This document shows positions 49,260 to 57,733 of a DNA stretch of 64,000 nt, one piece after another. Under the pieces are notes generated by a model that saw only the letters and a program-made list of their open reading frames with translations, made no database searches and was not told the origin of the DNA. Position 1 is the stretch's first letter. Each line of letters opens with the position of its first letter. The translations under genes were made by a program, and so were the position numbers. The stretch is from Paenibacillus sp. FSL K6-1096 (GTDB lineage: Bacteria; Bacillota; Bacilli; Paenibacillales; Paenibacillaceae): contig NZ_CP150274.1 in assembly GCF_037977055.1 (NCBI RefSeq), forward strand, positions 5,580,001 to 5,644,000. Direction: 5' to 3'.

Positions 49260-50771
49260 ATGAATGTACTTGAGATGGTGGAGATCAGCAAGACCTTCCC
49301 CGGCGTGAAGGCGCTGGACCACGTGAATTTCAAGGTGAAGCAAGGGGAAATCCACGCCTTGTGCGGGGAGAACGGCGCAGGCAAATCCACGCTGATGAAG
49401 GTGCTGAGCGGCTTGTACCCTGCGGGGACCTATGAAGGCGAGATCCGTATCGGCGGCGAGAAGAAGGCGTTTCATAAAATTACGGATGCGGAGCAGGCCG
49501 GGATTGCGATCATTCACCAGGAGCTTGCGCTTGTGAAGGAGATGACGGTTGGCGAGAACATTTTCCTTGGGGCAGAGCCGGTGAAGCGGGGAGCGATCCA
49601 GTGGAACGAGCTGTACCATCAGGCGTCCCAGTGGCTGAAGCGGGTCGGGCTGAACCTGTCGCCGGATACGAAGATCGGCAATCTGGGCATCGGGCAGCAG
49701 CAGCTCGTAGAGATCGCCAAGGCACTCTCCAAGCATACCCGGATTCTTATCCTGGATGAGCCGACAGCGGCGCTGACCGAGAGCGAGGTGTCCATCCTGA
49801 TGGGCATTCTGAATCAACTGCGGCGCGAGGGCGTCACCTGTGTCTATATCTCGCACAAAATGCCCGAGGTGTTCGCGCTGGCCGACTCCATCACCGTGCT
49901 GCGGGACGGGAAGACGGTGGCGACGCTGGACCGCCAGGCCACCAATGACGACCAGGTGGTCTCGCTGATGGTCGGCCGCGAGCTGACCGAGCGTTATCCC
50001 CGGGTGGCGCATTCCCCTGGCGATAAGGTGCTGGAGGTTAAGAATTATCAGGTATGGCACCCGGAGAAGCGCCAGCAGAAGGTGCTGCAGGATATTGAGT
50101 TCACGCTCCATAAGGGTGAGATTCTCGGCATCGCCGGGCTGATGGGGGCCGGACGGACCGAGCTGGTCAGCAGCCTGTTCGGTGCGTATGGCGGAAGGAA
50201 CGAAGGCACGGTGCTGATTGAAGGCAAGGCTGCCCGAATCCGTTCGGTGGCTGATGCAATCAAGGCAGGGATTGCTCTGGTGACGGAGGACCGCAAGCGC
50301 CAGGGGCTGGTCATGGGCATGGATGTGAAGCGGAATACAACCTTGGCTACACTCGGCAAAATCGCCAGATTCGGCGTCATCAATGAGAACGAGGAGATCC
50401 GGTGGTCGGAGCGGTACGTGAAGGACCTGAAGACGAAAACAGCTTCGCTGGAGACACTGGTCGGCACACTCTCCGGGGGGAACCAGCAGAAGGTGGTTAT
50501 CGGCAAATGGCTGATGAGTGACCCCAAAATTCTGATTATGGACGAACCTACCCGGGGCATCGACGTCGGGGCGAAGTACGAAATATATAATCTGATGAAC
50601 AAGCTGGTCGAACAGGGAGTAGCGATCATTATGATCTCCTCCGAGCTTCCCGAGGTGCTGGGGATGAGCGACCGGATTCTGGTCATGTGCGAAGGGCAAC
50701 TGGTACGGGAATATGACTGGCGCGAGGCAACGCAGGAGAATATTATGCTGGCCGCCACAGGAGGTAAATAG
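49260..50771 (+). CDS. xylG: D-xylose ABC transporter, ATP-binding protein
   Basis: The 503-residue double ABC ATPase is of the XylG/MglA/RbsA type. The first domain is canonical: CGENGAGKSTLMKVLSG, LGIGQQQLVEIAKAL and ILILDEPTAALTESE. The second has the usual degenerate Walker A GLMGAGRTE, with LSGGNQQKVVIGKWL and ILIMDEPTRGIDVGAKYEI. It powers xylose uptake by XylF/XylH. ATG at 49260 follows GGAGGAACGGCAGGC. The gap to xylH is two bases. Confidence 0.95.
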   Translation: MNVLEMVEISKTFPGVKALDHVNFKVKQGEIHALCGENGAGKSTLMKVLSGLYPAGTYEGEIRIGGEKKAFHKITDAEQAGIAIIHQELALVKEMTVGENIFLGAEPVKRGAIQWNELYHQASQWLKRVGLNLSPDTKIGNLGIGQQQLVEIAKALSKHTRILILDEPTAALTESEVSILMGILNQLRREGVTCVYISHKMPEVFALADSITVLRDGKTVATLDRQATNDDQVVSLMVGRELTERYPRVAHSPGDKVLEVKNYQVWHPEKRQQKVLQDIEFTLHKGEILGIAGLMGAGRTELVSSLFGAYGGRNEGTVLIEGKAARIRSVADAIKAGIALVTEDRKRQGLVMGMDVKRNTTLATLGKIARFGVINENEEIRWSERYVKDLKTKTASLETLVGTLSGGNQQKVVIGKWLMSDPKILIMDEPTRGIDVGAKYEIYNLMNKLVEQGVAIIMISSELPEVLGMSDRILVMCEGQLVREYDWREATQENIMLAATGGK

Positions 50772-50773
50772 AA

Positions 50774-51967
50774 ATGCAGCTGCAAAAAGAACTCAGGGAG
50801 CCGGAAGCGGCTCCGGCTGCCGCAGGCTCAGGCCTGCGCGGTCTGTTCGGCAAAATGGATGTCCGTGCCTACACCATGGTGGGCGCATTGATTCTGATCT
50901 GGGTGTTGTTCGGACTGCTGAATCCGACCTTCCTGACCTCGCGGAACCTGTCCAATCTGTTCACCCAGATGTCCGTGACCTCTATTCTGGCGATCGGCAT
51001 GGTGCTGGTCATTGTGGCCGGGCATATCGACCTGTCCGTCGGCTCCATCGTGGGATTGACCGGCGGGATGGCGGCGATTCTCAGCAACTGGCTGGAGCTT
51101 CCCGCAATTGTAGTTATCCTGGGTACGGTTGCCGCCGGTGCGGTGCTGGGTCTGGTGCAGGGCTGGCTGGTCGCCTATAAAATGATTCCGGCCTTCATTG
51201 TCACTCTCGGCGGGATGATGGTGTTCCGCGGGGTGCTGATGGGCGTGACCGAATCGATGACCATTCCGGTGTCCGACCCGGTGCTGGCGCTGCTCGGCAA
51301 TGCTTATTTTGCCCCGGGCTTCGGCATCATTCTGGGCGTACTAGCGGTAGCGCTGCTGCTCTGGAGCGCGTTCACGAAGCGGCGCTCGCGCAAAAAATAC
51401 GGGTTCGCCGTGGCCCCGCTGGGTATGGATATCTTCAAGGTAGCAGGACTGTCGCTGCTGGTAGTGGTCTTCGTAGCTCTAATGAATAACTATAAAGGCA
51501 TTCCGTTCCCGATCATTTTCGTCATTGTGCTGGCAGCTATCTTCTACTTCCTGTCGACCAAGACGACCTTCGGCCGCCATATCTATGCCATAGGGGGCAA
51601 TATTGAGGCCGCCCGGCTCTCCGGGATCAACATCAAGCGCAAGACGATGCTGGTCTTCATCCTCAGCGGATTGCTCGGCTCCATCGCCGCGATTGTGCTG
51701 ACCTCCCGCCTGGCTTCGGCGACGATTACCGCCGGGAACATGGCGGAGATGGATGCGATTGCCGCCTGCGTCATCGGCGGCACCTCGCTGATGGGCGGAG
51801 CCGGGACCGTGATCGGCGCGCTCATCGGGGCGCTGGTCATGACCTCGCTGGATAACGGCATGTCGCTGATGGGGCTGGAGTCGTTCTGGCAGTATGTGGT
51901 CAAGGGCTCCATCCTGGTCATTGCCGTCTGGCTGGACATCTCGAACCGGAGCAAGGGTGTGAAGTAA
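50774..51967 (+). CDS. xylH: D-xylose ABC transporter, permease
   Basis: The 397-residue membrane protein of the XylH/RbsC family has about ten helices. The family motif is MVLVIVAGHIDLSVGSIVGLTG (written here only in part as GHIDLSVGS). TFGRHIYAIGGN and RLSGI appear before the C-terminal helices, and CVIGGTSLMGGAGTV follows. It forms the xylose channel with XylG. ATG at 50774 lies two bases after the xylG stop, with AGGAGG in the end of xylG. A strong terminator follows. Confidence 0.95.
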   Translation: MQLQKELREPEAAPAAAGSGLRGLFGKMDVRAYTMVGALILIWVLFGLLNPTFLTSRNLSNLFTQMSVTSILAIGMVLVIVAGHIDLSVGSIVGLTGGMAAILSNWLELPAIVVILGTVAAGAVLGLVQGWLVAYKMIPAFIVTLGGMMVFRGVLMGVTESMTIPVSDPVLALLGNAYFAPGFGIILGVLAVALLLWSAFTKRRSRKKYGFAVAPLGMDIFKVAGLSLLVVVFVALMNNYKGIPFPIIFVIVLAAIFYFLSTKTTFGRHIYAIGGNIEAARLSGINIKRKTMLVFILSGLLGSIAAIVLTSRLASATITAGNMAEMDAIAACVIGGTSLMGGAGTVIGALIGALVMTSLDNGMSLMGLESFWQYVVKGSILVIAVWLDISNRSKGVK

Positions 51968-51998
51968 GTATAGGGCTGTAGCAGCTGCTAACGTAAAT

Positions 51999-52036
51999 AA
52001 GCCGGTAGGGGAGAATCTCCCCGCCGGCTTATTTGA
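51999..52036 (+). terminator. Terminator of xylFGH
   Basis: AAGCCGG-TA-GGGGAGA pairs with TCTCCCC-G-CCGGCTT. The U tract is weak (ATTTG), but the stem is long. Confidence 0.8.
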
Positions 52037-52043
52037 TGTATAG

Positions 52044-52322
52044 TTGGGCACACAGAGGCGCGCGGACCAAATGTATGCGAAAAACCGAACACATTGGGCA
52101 CTTCGGAGGCGCGCGGACCAAATGTATGCGAAAAACCGAACACATTGGGCACTTCGGAGGCACGTGGAGCAAATGTATGCGAAAAACCGAACACATTGGG
52201 CACTTCGGAGGCACGTGGAGCAAATGTATGCGAAAAACCGAACACATTGGGCGCGGCGGGGGTGCGAGGAGCAAATGTATGCGAAAAACCGAACACATTC
52301 GGCGCTGCGGAGGCACGTGGGC
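52044..52322. repeat. Tandem array of 51-base units
   Basis: Five copies with exact 51-base period: AAATGTATGCGAAAAACCGA starts at 52069, 52120, 52171, 52222 and 52273. The copies are nearly identical, differing mainly in the segment before AAATG (GGCGCGCGGACC or GGCACGTGGAGC). Because 51 is a multiple of three and the unit has few stops, ORFs of about 100 codons open in five frames. None has a ribosome binding site, so it is probably noncoding. Confidence 0.93.
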
Positions 52323-52344
52323 CATATACAGTCTACAGGTGCTT

Positions 52345-52440
52345 AATGAAGAGCACTAATGCACCAGAATTCGCGGGAAGCAGCCTAAAGGAACGAATGA
52401 GGTGCACTAATGCTCCTGAAGTCGCCTCAATACGCCTCAA
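52345..52440. repeat. Family 2 repeat, two copies, right flank of the xylose locus
   Basis: GAGCACTAATGCACCAGAAT (52350) and GTGCACTAATGCTCCTGAAG (52402) are 52 bases apart. They match the GAGCATAAGTGCACCTGAAT unit at about 43717 in the same orientation. Confidence 0.65.
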
Positions 52441-52490
52441 TCAATTAATCCGGAGTAGGCGGACGGGGAAGAGAGCTGTTTCCACGCCCT

Positions 52491-52877
52491 TTACTCCACT
52501 ATAATCTTGGCAATCATTCCGCTGTGGCCGGAGCCGCACATGATCGCGCAGGTCATCTCATACGTTCCCGCCTTCTCGGGCAGAACCACCTTCGAGGAAT
52601 TTTTGGCATCCAGCCTCAGCTTCATCTCCGGCACCAGAATGCCGTGATTGCCGCTCTCGTTCACGAATGTGATTTTGACCGGAACGCCTTGCTTCAGATG
52701 GTATTCCTGCTGGTCGAAGCTGTAATTGGTAGCGGTAATGACGATCTCTTCTTCAGCCGTCAGGCTGCTCTCCGCTGCGTTGTTAGCGCTCTCAGAATTA
52801 CTGTTGCCATTGGCTCCGCAGGCGCTCAGCAGCAGGGCGAGCAGTACAGAAGCAGCCATAGCGGACTTCCTGATCAT
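52491..52877 (-). CDS. CuA-like cupredoxin lipoprotein
   Basis: The 128-residue protein has a lipoprotein signal with Cys20 in LLSACGANG, an Asn/Ser-rich linker and a single cupredoxin domain (about residues 40-128). The copper ligands match the binuclear CuA pattern of cytochrome oxidase subunit II: His in NESGNHGI and then CAIMCGSGHSGM (Cys-x3-Cys-x3-His-x2-Met). The membrane helices of subunit II are absent and no oxidase gene is near, so it may be a copper carrier or an electron-transfer protein outside the membrane. ATG at 52877 is chosen because AGGAGG directly abuts the ATG at 52883. Confidence 0.88.
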   Translation of the reverse strand: MIRKSAMAASVLLALLLSACGANGNSNSESANNAAESSLTAEEEIVITATNYSFDQQEYHLKQGVPVKITFVNESGNHGILVPEMKLRLDAKNSSKVVLPEKAGTYEMTCAIMCGSGHSGMIAKIIVE

Positions 52878-53028
52878 ATGCATCCTCCTCTATCAAGCCA
52901 TCTACACTAGCATAGCGTAAATCCGCCGGGTTGTCTCGGGGAATCTGCGCAGAGAGGACGGGCCGTAAATCGCCTGCAAACTTTGTCGAAAATTGCAAAA
53001 ATATGATGCAAAAGCTATTTAAATTCTT

Positions 53029-53034
53029 TATAAT
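53029..53034 (+). promoter_or_regulatory. Probable -10 of the second GGDEF gene
   Basis: TATAAT at 53029-53034 with a weak ATGCAA (53006-53011) at 17 bases. The transcript would start near 53041. Confidence 0.4.
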
Positions 53035-53136
53035 TAAAGCTGAACTTTTGTAGTTTATTACTTGGCTGAGAAGTAGGGGATTTACATTAATAGCGCCCAT
53101 GAAGCGGAACACGCGGAGAAGTGGCACCGCAGAATA

Positions 53137-54222
53137 TTGAACGGATATTGGATGATCGTGCTCTGCCTGATGGCTGCCCAGTACCTTTTTGTGCTGTTCT
53201 CCCGCTCTGCTGACTCCGGGGTGATGCTGAGTCCCGGCAAAGGGCATATGTTCCTCGTCTGCAACGTGATGATTGTGCTTACCATGGTTTCTGCGGAGAT
53301 CTGGCTGCGCCGGTCGTGTACTTATCATAAACAGGCGGTTGTCGTATGCGGGTTCATCGTTTCCTATCTGATGTATTTTGTGCTGGAGCCTTATGTGGAC
53401 GGTGCCCAGATGACGGTGATGATGCCGATTATGATTGCTCTGATCTATTTCGACCACCGGCTGCTGTACTCTCTTGGAATTTTCAGCACAATATTCTATG
53501 CCGTCATCTATTTCGCGCTGGAACGGCCTCTGCTCGGCAAGCCGCTGCTGGAGTTCCTGCTGGTGGAGTGTGTGTATATTATCTTTGCCATTATGGCGCG
53601 GACGGTGATTATCCGGGGACGGGAGACCCGTGAATATCTGGAGCAGCTTACCAAGTCTGAGCAGGAGCTGATGGTTGAGCGGGCGATTTCCGATAAGCTG
53701 CTGAAGATGGATGCGCTGACCGGCCTCTACAATCACAAGTCGTTCCATGAATATCTGGATTCGCTGCTGGAGCAGTGCGAGAGCAACCGGCTGAGGCTGC
53801 AGCTGGCGCTGTTTGATATCGATAATTTTAAGCATATTAATGATACCTACGGACACTGGGTCGGCGACCTTGTACTCAAGGAGGTGGCGGCGAAGGTGAA
53901 CAGCATGATCGGGCTGAATGATTTTGCGGCCAGGTACGGCGGAGAAGAATTCGCAGTGATTTTTACGGATAAAAGCGTTCAGGACACCTTAGCAACTACT
54001 GAGCAGATGCGGGCAGACATTGCTGCAATGGTCCATCCGTATGCCGGAGGCAAGCCGATTACGGTCAGTATCGGGTTCTGCCATTACCAGCTCGGGGACG
54101 GCAAGGAAATGCTGTTCCGCAAGACGGACGATGCCCTCTACACCGCCAAGCGGAGCGGCAAAAACACCGTTGTTACCTGCGGACTTGCCCATGACGATAA
54201 TCCCCAGGTATCCTATGCTTAA
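53137..54222 (+). CDS. Membrane GGDEF diguanylate cyclase
   Basis: The protein of about 361 residues has six membrane helices in its first 165 residues, a short coiled linker (YLEQLTKSEQELMVERAIS) and a GGDEF domain (about 195-350). The domain has LTGLYNHKSF, FDIDNFKHINDTYGH and the active loop ARYGGEEFAVIF. It should make cyclic di-GMP. The expected RxxD inhibitory site reads GLND, so it is not conserved. The start is uncertain: TTG at 53137 has no good ribosome binding site. The frame is open upstream to 53077 and an ATT at 53086 lies six bases after AGGGG. Confidence 0.85.
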   Translation: MNGYWMIVLCLMAAQYLFVLFSRSADSGVMLSPGKGHMFLVCNVMIVLTMVSAEIWLRRSCTYHKQAVVVCGFIVSYLMYFVLEPYVDGAQMTVMMPIMIALIYFDHRLLYSLGIFSTIFYAVIYFALERPLLGKPLLEFLLVECVYIIFAIMARTVIIRGRETREYLEQLTKSEQELMVERAISDKLLKMDALTGLYNHKSFHEYLDSLLEQCESNRLRLQLALFDIDNFKHINDTYGHWVGDLVLKEVAAKVNSMIGLNDFAARYGGEEFAVIFTDKSVQDTLATTEQMRADIAAMVHPYAGGKPITVSIGFCHYQLGDGKEMLFRKTDDALYTAKRSGKNTVVTCGLAHDDNPQVSYA

Positions 54223-54227
54223 GACAA

Positions 54228-54274
54228 AGAACCCCCAATTCCGAGTTGACCGGGAGCTTGGGGGTTTCGTTTGT
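54228..54274. terminator. Terminator between the GGDEF and YvlD-like genes
   Basis: AACCCCCAA pairs with TTGGGGGTTT around a 20-base loop. A bases before and T bases after let it work on both convergent transcripts. Confidence 0.85.
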
Positions 54275-54282
54275 CCACTCGC

Positions 54283-54630
54283 CTATTTGCCTGCTTCGAA
54301 CGGTGTGGAGACCGGCAGGAAGAGGTCAATAATCCCGATGACCAAGGCGGCAAGCAGGGCGCCGAGAATCGAGACGCTGACACCGCTGACGATGAACTGG
54401 GCAATCCAGATGACCAGGGCACTGACCAGGAAGCCGACGATTCCGCGTCCGAAGGGCGTGGTTTTTTTGCCGAAAATCCCTTCAACGACCCAGCCGAGCA
54501 GAGCGATTACCAGCGCAAGCATGAAGGCGCTCCAGAAGCCCCCGACTGTGAACTGCGGGACGATCCAGCCCACCACCATCAGAACGATTGCTGCAACCAC
54601 GAAACGAACCACATGACCTAAGAATCTCAA
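54283..54630 (-). CDS. Phage-holin-family membrane protein (YvlD-like)
   Basis: The 115-residue protein has four hydrophobic segments (about residues 5-25, 28-50, 60-80 and 85-107), including FVVAAIVLMVVGWIVPQFTV. It matches the four-helix family PF04020, to which B. subtilis YvlD belongs. Despite the holin name these are chromosomal membrane proteins, often linked to envelope stress, and no phage genes are near. TTG at 54630 follows AAAGGAGG by eight bases. The open frame runs further upstream to 54855, but the family length supports this start. Confidence 0.85.
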   Translation of the reverse strand: MRFLGHVVRFVVAAIVLMVVGWIVPQFTVGGFWSAFMLALVIALLGWVVEGIFGKKTTPFGRGIVGFLVSALVIWIAQFIVSGVSVSILGALLAALVIGIIDLFLPVSTPFEAGK

Positions 54631-54782
54631 TGAACTAACCTCCTTTGGCGTTCGCTTAAGGATATGTGCGTTGTTATTGTGGCCTTTGTACACTTTTCTA
54701 TGCCCAGAAATCATACCCAAATAGCGAAAATGGGCTAAATTAGGTATAATGGTTCCATCTATGAAGGGAGCTGTGACGGTAA

Positions 54783-57149
54783 TTGGACGACAAAATTTTG
54801 CATACGCTTGAATATCGCAAGATTTTAAATACATTGATGCAGTATACGCAGACACCGATGGGACGGCTGAGGGCTGAAGCGCTTACGCCCTCCGGCGATT
54901 TCGAGGGAGTGAAGCTGCTGCTGCAGGCGACGGATGAAGCGGTGAACGTGGACCGGCTGAAGGGAATACCTTCGTTCGGCGGCGTGACCGATATCCGGCC
55001 TGCGCTGAAGCGCGCGCAGATCGGCGGAATGCTGGGCACTACGGAGCTGCTCGCGGTTGCGAACACGGTCGGCGGGGCCCGCCGGGTGAAGCGGTTCCTT
55101 AGTGCCATGCATGAGGATGAGAATATTCCGATGCTGTATGCGCAGAGCGATCTGCTCTCCGAGCAGAAGCCGGTGGAGGATGCGATCCGCCAGTGTATTG
55201 ATGAGAATGCTGATATTATGGATTCGGCCAGCCCGGAGCTGGCGAATATCCGCCGCGAGCTGCGCGGCGGCGAGACCCGTATCCGCGAGAAGCTGGATTC
55301 GATGATCCGCTCATCTTCGGTGTCGAAGATGCTGCAGGATCAGCTGGTTACCATCCGCGGGGACCGGTTCGTCATTCCGGTCAAGGCGGAGTACCGGGCC
55401 CACTTCGGCGGGATTGTCCACGACCAGTCCGGGTCGGGGGCCACGCTGTTCATTGAGCCGGAATCGATTGTGGCGATGAACAACAAGCTGCGGGAGACCC
55501 GGCTGCGTGAGGAGCGGGAGATCGAGATCATCCTGCACCGCCTGAGCGCGCTGGTCGGCGATATTGCTGAAGAGATGACTTACGATATCGATATCCTGGG
55601 CGGGCTGGACTTCATCTTCGCCAAGGCGCGCCTGGCGCGCAGCATGAAGGCGATCCAGCCGCGCATGAATGACCGCGGGTATCTGCGGCTGCGCAAGGGC
55701 CGCCATCCGCTGATTCCGGCGGAGCAGGTCGTGCCGCTGGATGTGGAGCTGGGCAACCAGTACAGCTCGATCATCGTGACCGGCCCCAATACGGGCGGGA
55801 AGACGGTTACCCTGAAGACGATCGGGCTGCTCAGCCTGATGGCGATGTCGGGCCTGTTCATTCCGGCTGAGGAAGGCAGCCAGCTGTGTGTCTTCGATGC
55901 CATCTATGCCGACATTGGCGATGAGCAGAGTATTGAGCAGAGCCTCAGTACCTTCTCCAGCCATATGACCAATATTATATCCATTCTGAAGCGGATGACC
56001 CCAAAGAGCCTTATTTTGCTCGATGAAGTGGGAGCCGGGACAGACCCGGCAGAGGGTTCGGCGCTGGCGATTGCCATTCTGGAGCATATCCACCGTACTG
56101 AATCGCGGATGGTGGCAACGACCCACTACAGCGAGCTCAAGGCTTATGCCTATGAGCGCGCAGGGGTCATTAATGCCAGCATGGAATTCGATGTGCAGAG
56201 CCTGAGTCCGACTTACCGGCTGCTGGTCGGTGTGCCGGGACGAAGCAATGCGTTCGCGATTGCCGAGCGGCTGGGAATGCCCGGGGCCATTCTTGAGCAT
56301 GCGCGCGGCGAGGTCAAGGAAGAGGACCTGCGCGTCGAGCATATGATTGCTTCGCTCGAAGAGAACCGTCTTACCGCCGAGAGTGAACGCGAACGGGCGG
56401 AAGCGGTCCGCCGCGAGGCGGAGGAATTCCGCAAGCGGCAGCAGCAGGAGCTGGAGAAGCTGGAGAGCCAGCGTGACAAGCGTCTGGAGAAGGCCGAGAA
56501 GGATGCCAGCGACATTCTTGCCAAGGCACGCAAGGAAGCCGAGGAGATTATCAGCGACCTCCGCCGCCTGGCGATGGAGGAAGGGGCATCCGTCAAGGAG
56601 CATAAGCTGATCGAGGCGCGGCGGCGTCTGGATGAGGCAGAGCCTGCTCCGCGCAAAAAGACAGCTCCGCGCAGCACCTCCAAGGCGCCGCGCAAGATTC
56701 AGCCCGGGGACGAAGTCAAGGTGGCGAATGTGAACCAGAAGGGCTTCGTGGTCGAGCTGAGCGGCGCGAAGGAAGCCGTTGTGCAGTTCGGGATCATGAA
56801 GATGAAGGTCAACCTCAGCGACCTGGAGTTCGTAGCCTCCGCCCCGGATAATCCGCCGCCGGCGCTGCGCCGGGCCACTACCGTTAAGCGTACGCGCGAT
56901 GAGAGCATCCGCAGCGAGCTTGATCTGCGGGGGGCTAATCTGGAGGAAGCCATCATGGAGACGGACCGTTTCATCGATGAGGCCTTCCTGGGCAATCTTG
57001 GGCAGATCTCGATTATTCACGGCAAGGGGACGGGCGTTCTGCGGACCGGGATACAGGAATATCTGCGCAAGCACAAGCATGTCAAAAGCTACCGGCTTGG
57101 GAATTACAATGAAGGCGGCGCCGGTGTTACCGTAGCTGAACTGGAGTAG
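54783..57149 (+). CDS. mutS2: Endonuclease MutS2
   Basis: The 788-residue protein (785 in B. subtilis) has MutS core and clamp regions and the ATPase with Walker A TGPNTGGKTVTLKTIG, DIGDEQSIEQSLSTFSSHM and Walker B LLDEVGAGTDPAEGSALA. A coiled-coil arm (about residues 510-620) precedes a C-terminal Smr nuclease domain (about 710-788, ELDLRGANLEEA and IIHGKGTGVLR). MutS2 suppresses recombination and rescues stalled ribosomes in some Bacilli. TTG at 54783 follows GGGAGCTG. In B. subtilis it lies near zapA; here 11 kb of other genes intervene. Confidence 0.96.
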   Translation: MDDKILHTLEYRKILNTLMQYTQTPMGRLRAEALTPSGDFEGVKLLLQATDEAVNVDRLKGIPSFGGVTDIRPALKRAQIGGMLGTTELLAVANTVGGARRVKRFLSAMHEDENIPMLYAQSDLLSEQKPVEDAIRQCIDENADIMDSASPELANIRRELRGGETRIREKLDSMIRSSSVSKMLQDQLVTIRGDRFVIPVKAEYRAHFGGIVHDQSGSGATLFIEPESIVAMNNKLRETRLREEREIEIILHRLSALVGDIAEEMTYDIDILGGLDFIFAKARLARSMKAIQPRMNDRGYLRLRKGRHPLIPAEQVVPLDVELGNQYSSIIVTGPNTGGKTVTLKTIGLLSLMAMSGLFIPAEEGSQLCVFDAIYADIGDEQSIEQSLSTFSSHMTNIISILKRMTPKSLILLDEVGAGTDPAEGSALAIAILEHIHRTESRMVATTHYSELKAYAYERAGVINASMEFDVQSLSPTYRLLVGVPGRSNAFAIAERLGMPGAILEHARGEVKEEDLRVEHMIASLEENRLTAESERERAEAVRREAEEFRKRQQQELEKLESQRDKRLEKAEKDASDILAKARKEAEEIISDLRRLAMEEGASVKEHKLIEARRRLDEAEPAPRKKTAPRSTSKAPRKIQPGDEVKVANVNQKGFVVELSGAKEAVVQFGIMKMKVNLSDLEFVASAPDNPPPALRRATTVKRTRDESIRSELDLRGANLEEAIMETDRFIDEAFLGNLGQISIIHGKGTGVLRTGIQEYLRKHKHVKSYRLGNYNEGGAGVTVAELE

Positions 57150-57182
57150 CGTCCTAACATTCCGGCAGAAAGAGGGAGAAGT

Positions 57183-57602
57183 ATGCAGTATAATATTGAT
57201 CTTTTGCTGGAACATCCGCTGGGCGCGCTGCTTGGTTATTTTACCGTAGCCATCCTGGGTCTGGTCGTCTTCCTGTCATTCTTCGAAATGGTGACGAAAT
57301 ACAAATGCTGGGAAGAAATCCGCAAAGGGAATGTGGCTGTAGCCATGGCGACCGGAGGCAAAATCTTCGGTATCTGCAATATCCTGCGCTTCAGCATTGA
57401 AGCCGGGGCGTCGATCTATGAGACCATGAAGTGGTCGCTTGTGGGCTTCCTGCTGCTGCTGCTGGCCTACTTCCTGTTTGAATTTCTGACCCCGGTGTTT
57501 TCGATTGATGACGAGATTGCCGCAGATAACCGGGCAGTGGGACTGATCGCGCTGCTGATCTCCGTCTCTCTGTCCTACGTAATTGGCGCTTCTATATTCT
57601 AG
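57183..57602 (+). CDS. DUF350 family membrane protein
   Basis: The 139-residue protein has four membrane helices (about residues 15-36, 55-72, 83-101 and 118-138). It has the YjfL/DUF350 layout with EIRKGNVAVAMATGGKIFG between helices 1 and 2. Its function is not established. ATG at 57183 follows AGAGGGAGAAGT 33 bases after mutS2, so it is probably cotranscribed with it and with the two genes that follow. Confidence 0.85.
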   Translation: MQYNIDLLLEHPLGALLGYFTVAILGLVVFLSFFEMVTKYKCWEEIRKGNVAVAMATGGKIFGICNILRFSIEAGASIYETMKWSLVGFLLLLLAYFLFEFLTPVFSIDDEIAADNRAVGLIALLISVSLSYVIGASIF

Positions 57603-57619
57603 ACGGGGGAGCGGAGCTT

Positions 57620-57700
57620 ATGAAGATTCTGGTACGGATTCTGTTCGTGTCCGCTCTGGCGTTCCTGGCGGCCGGCATCATCTATTTAACAGTGAATTGA
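57620..57700 (+). CDS. Small single-helix membrane protein (26 residues)
   Basis: The frame MKILVRILFVSALAFLAAGI plus IYLTVN is one hydrophobic helix with a positively charged N-terminus. ATG at 57620 follows GGGGGAGCGGAG and lies 17 bases after the DUF350 gene on the same strand. It is a credible small protein, perhaps a partner of DUF350. No family is recognised. Confidence 0.5.
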   Translation: MKILVRILFVSALAFLAAGIIYLTVN

Positions 57701-57733
57701 ACCGAATGTGAGATATGAAGGAGATAATTACAG

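Noticed and set aside
52044..52440. CRISPR array
   Set aside because: The units are contiguous 51-base copies without unique spacers, and there are no cas genes.
52033..52504. Repeat proteins encoded by the 51-base array
   Set aside because: Five frames are open only because the period is a multiple of three; none has a ribosome binding site.
54283..54630. Phage holin as evidence of a prophage
   Set aside because: The family name is historical; no phage structural, integrase or lysis genes are near.
55311..57215. 634-codon ORF antisense to mutS2
   Set aside because: mutS2 is a full-length conserved gene, and the antisense product resembles nothing.
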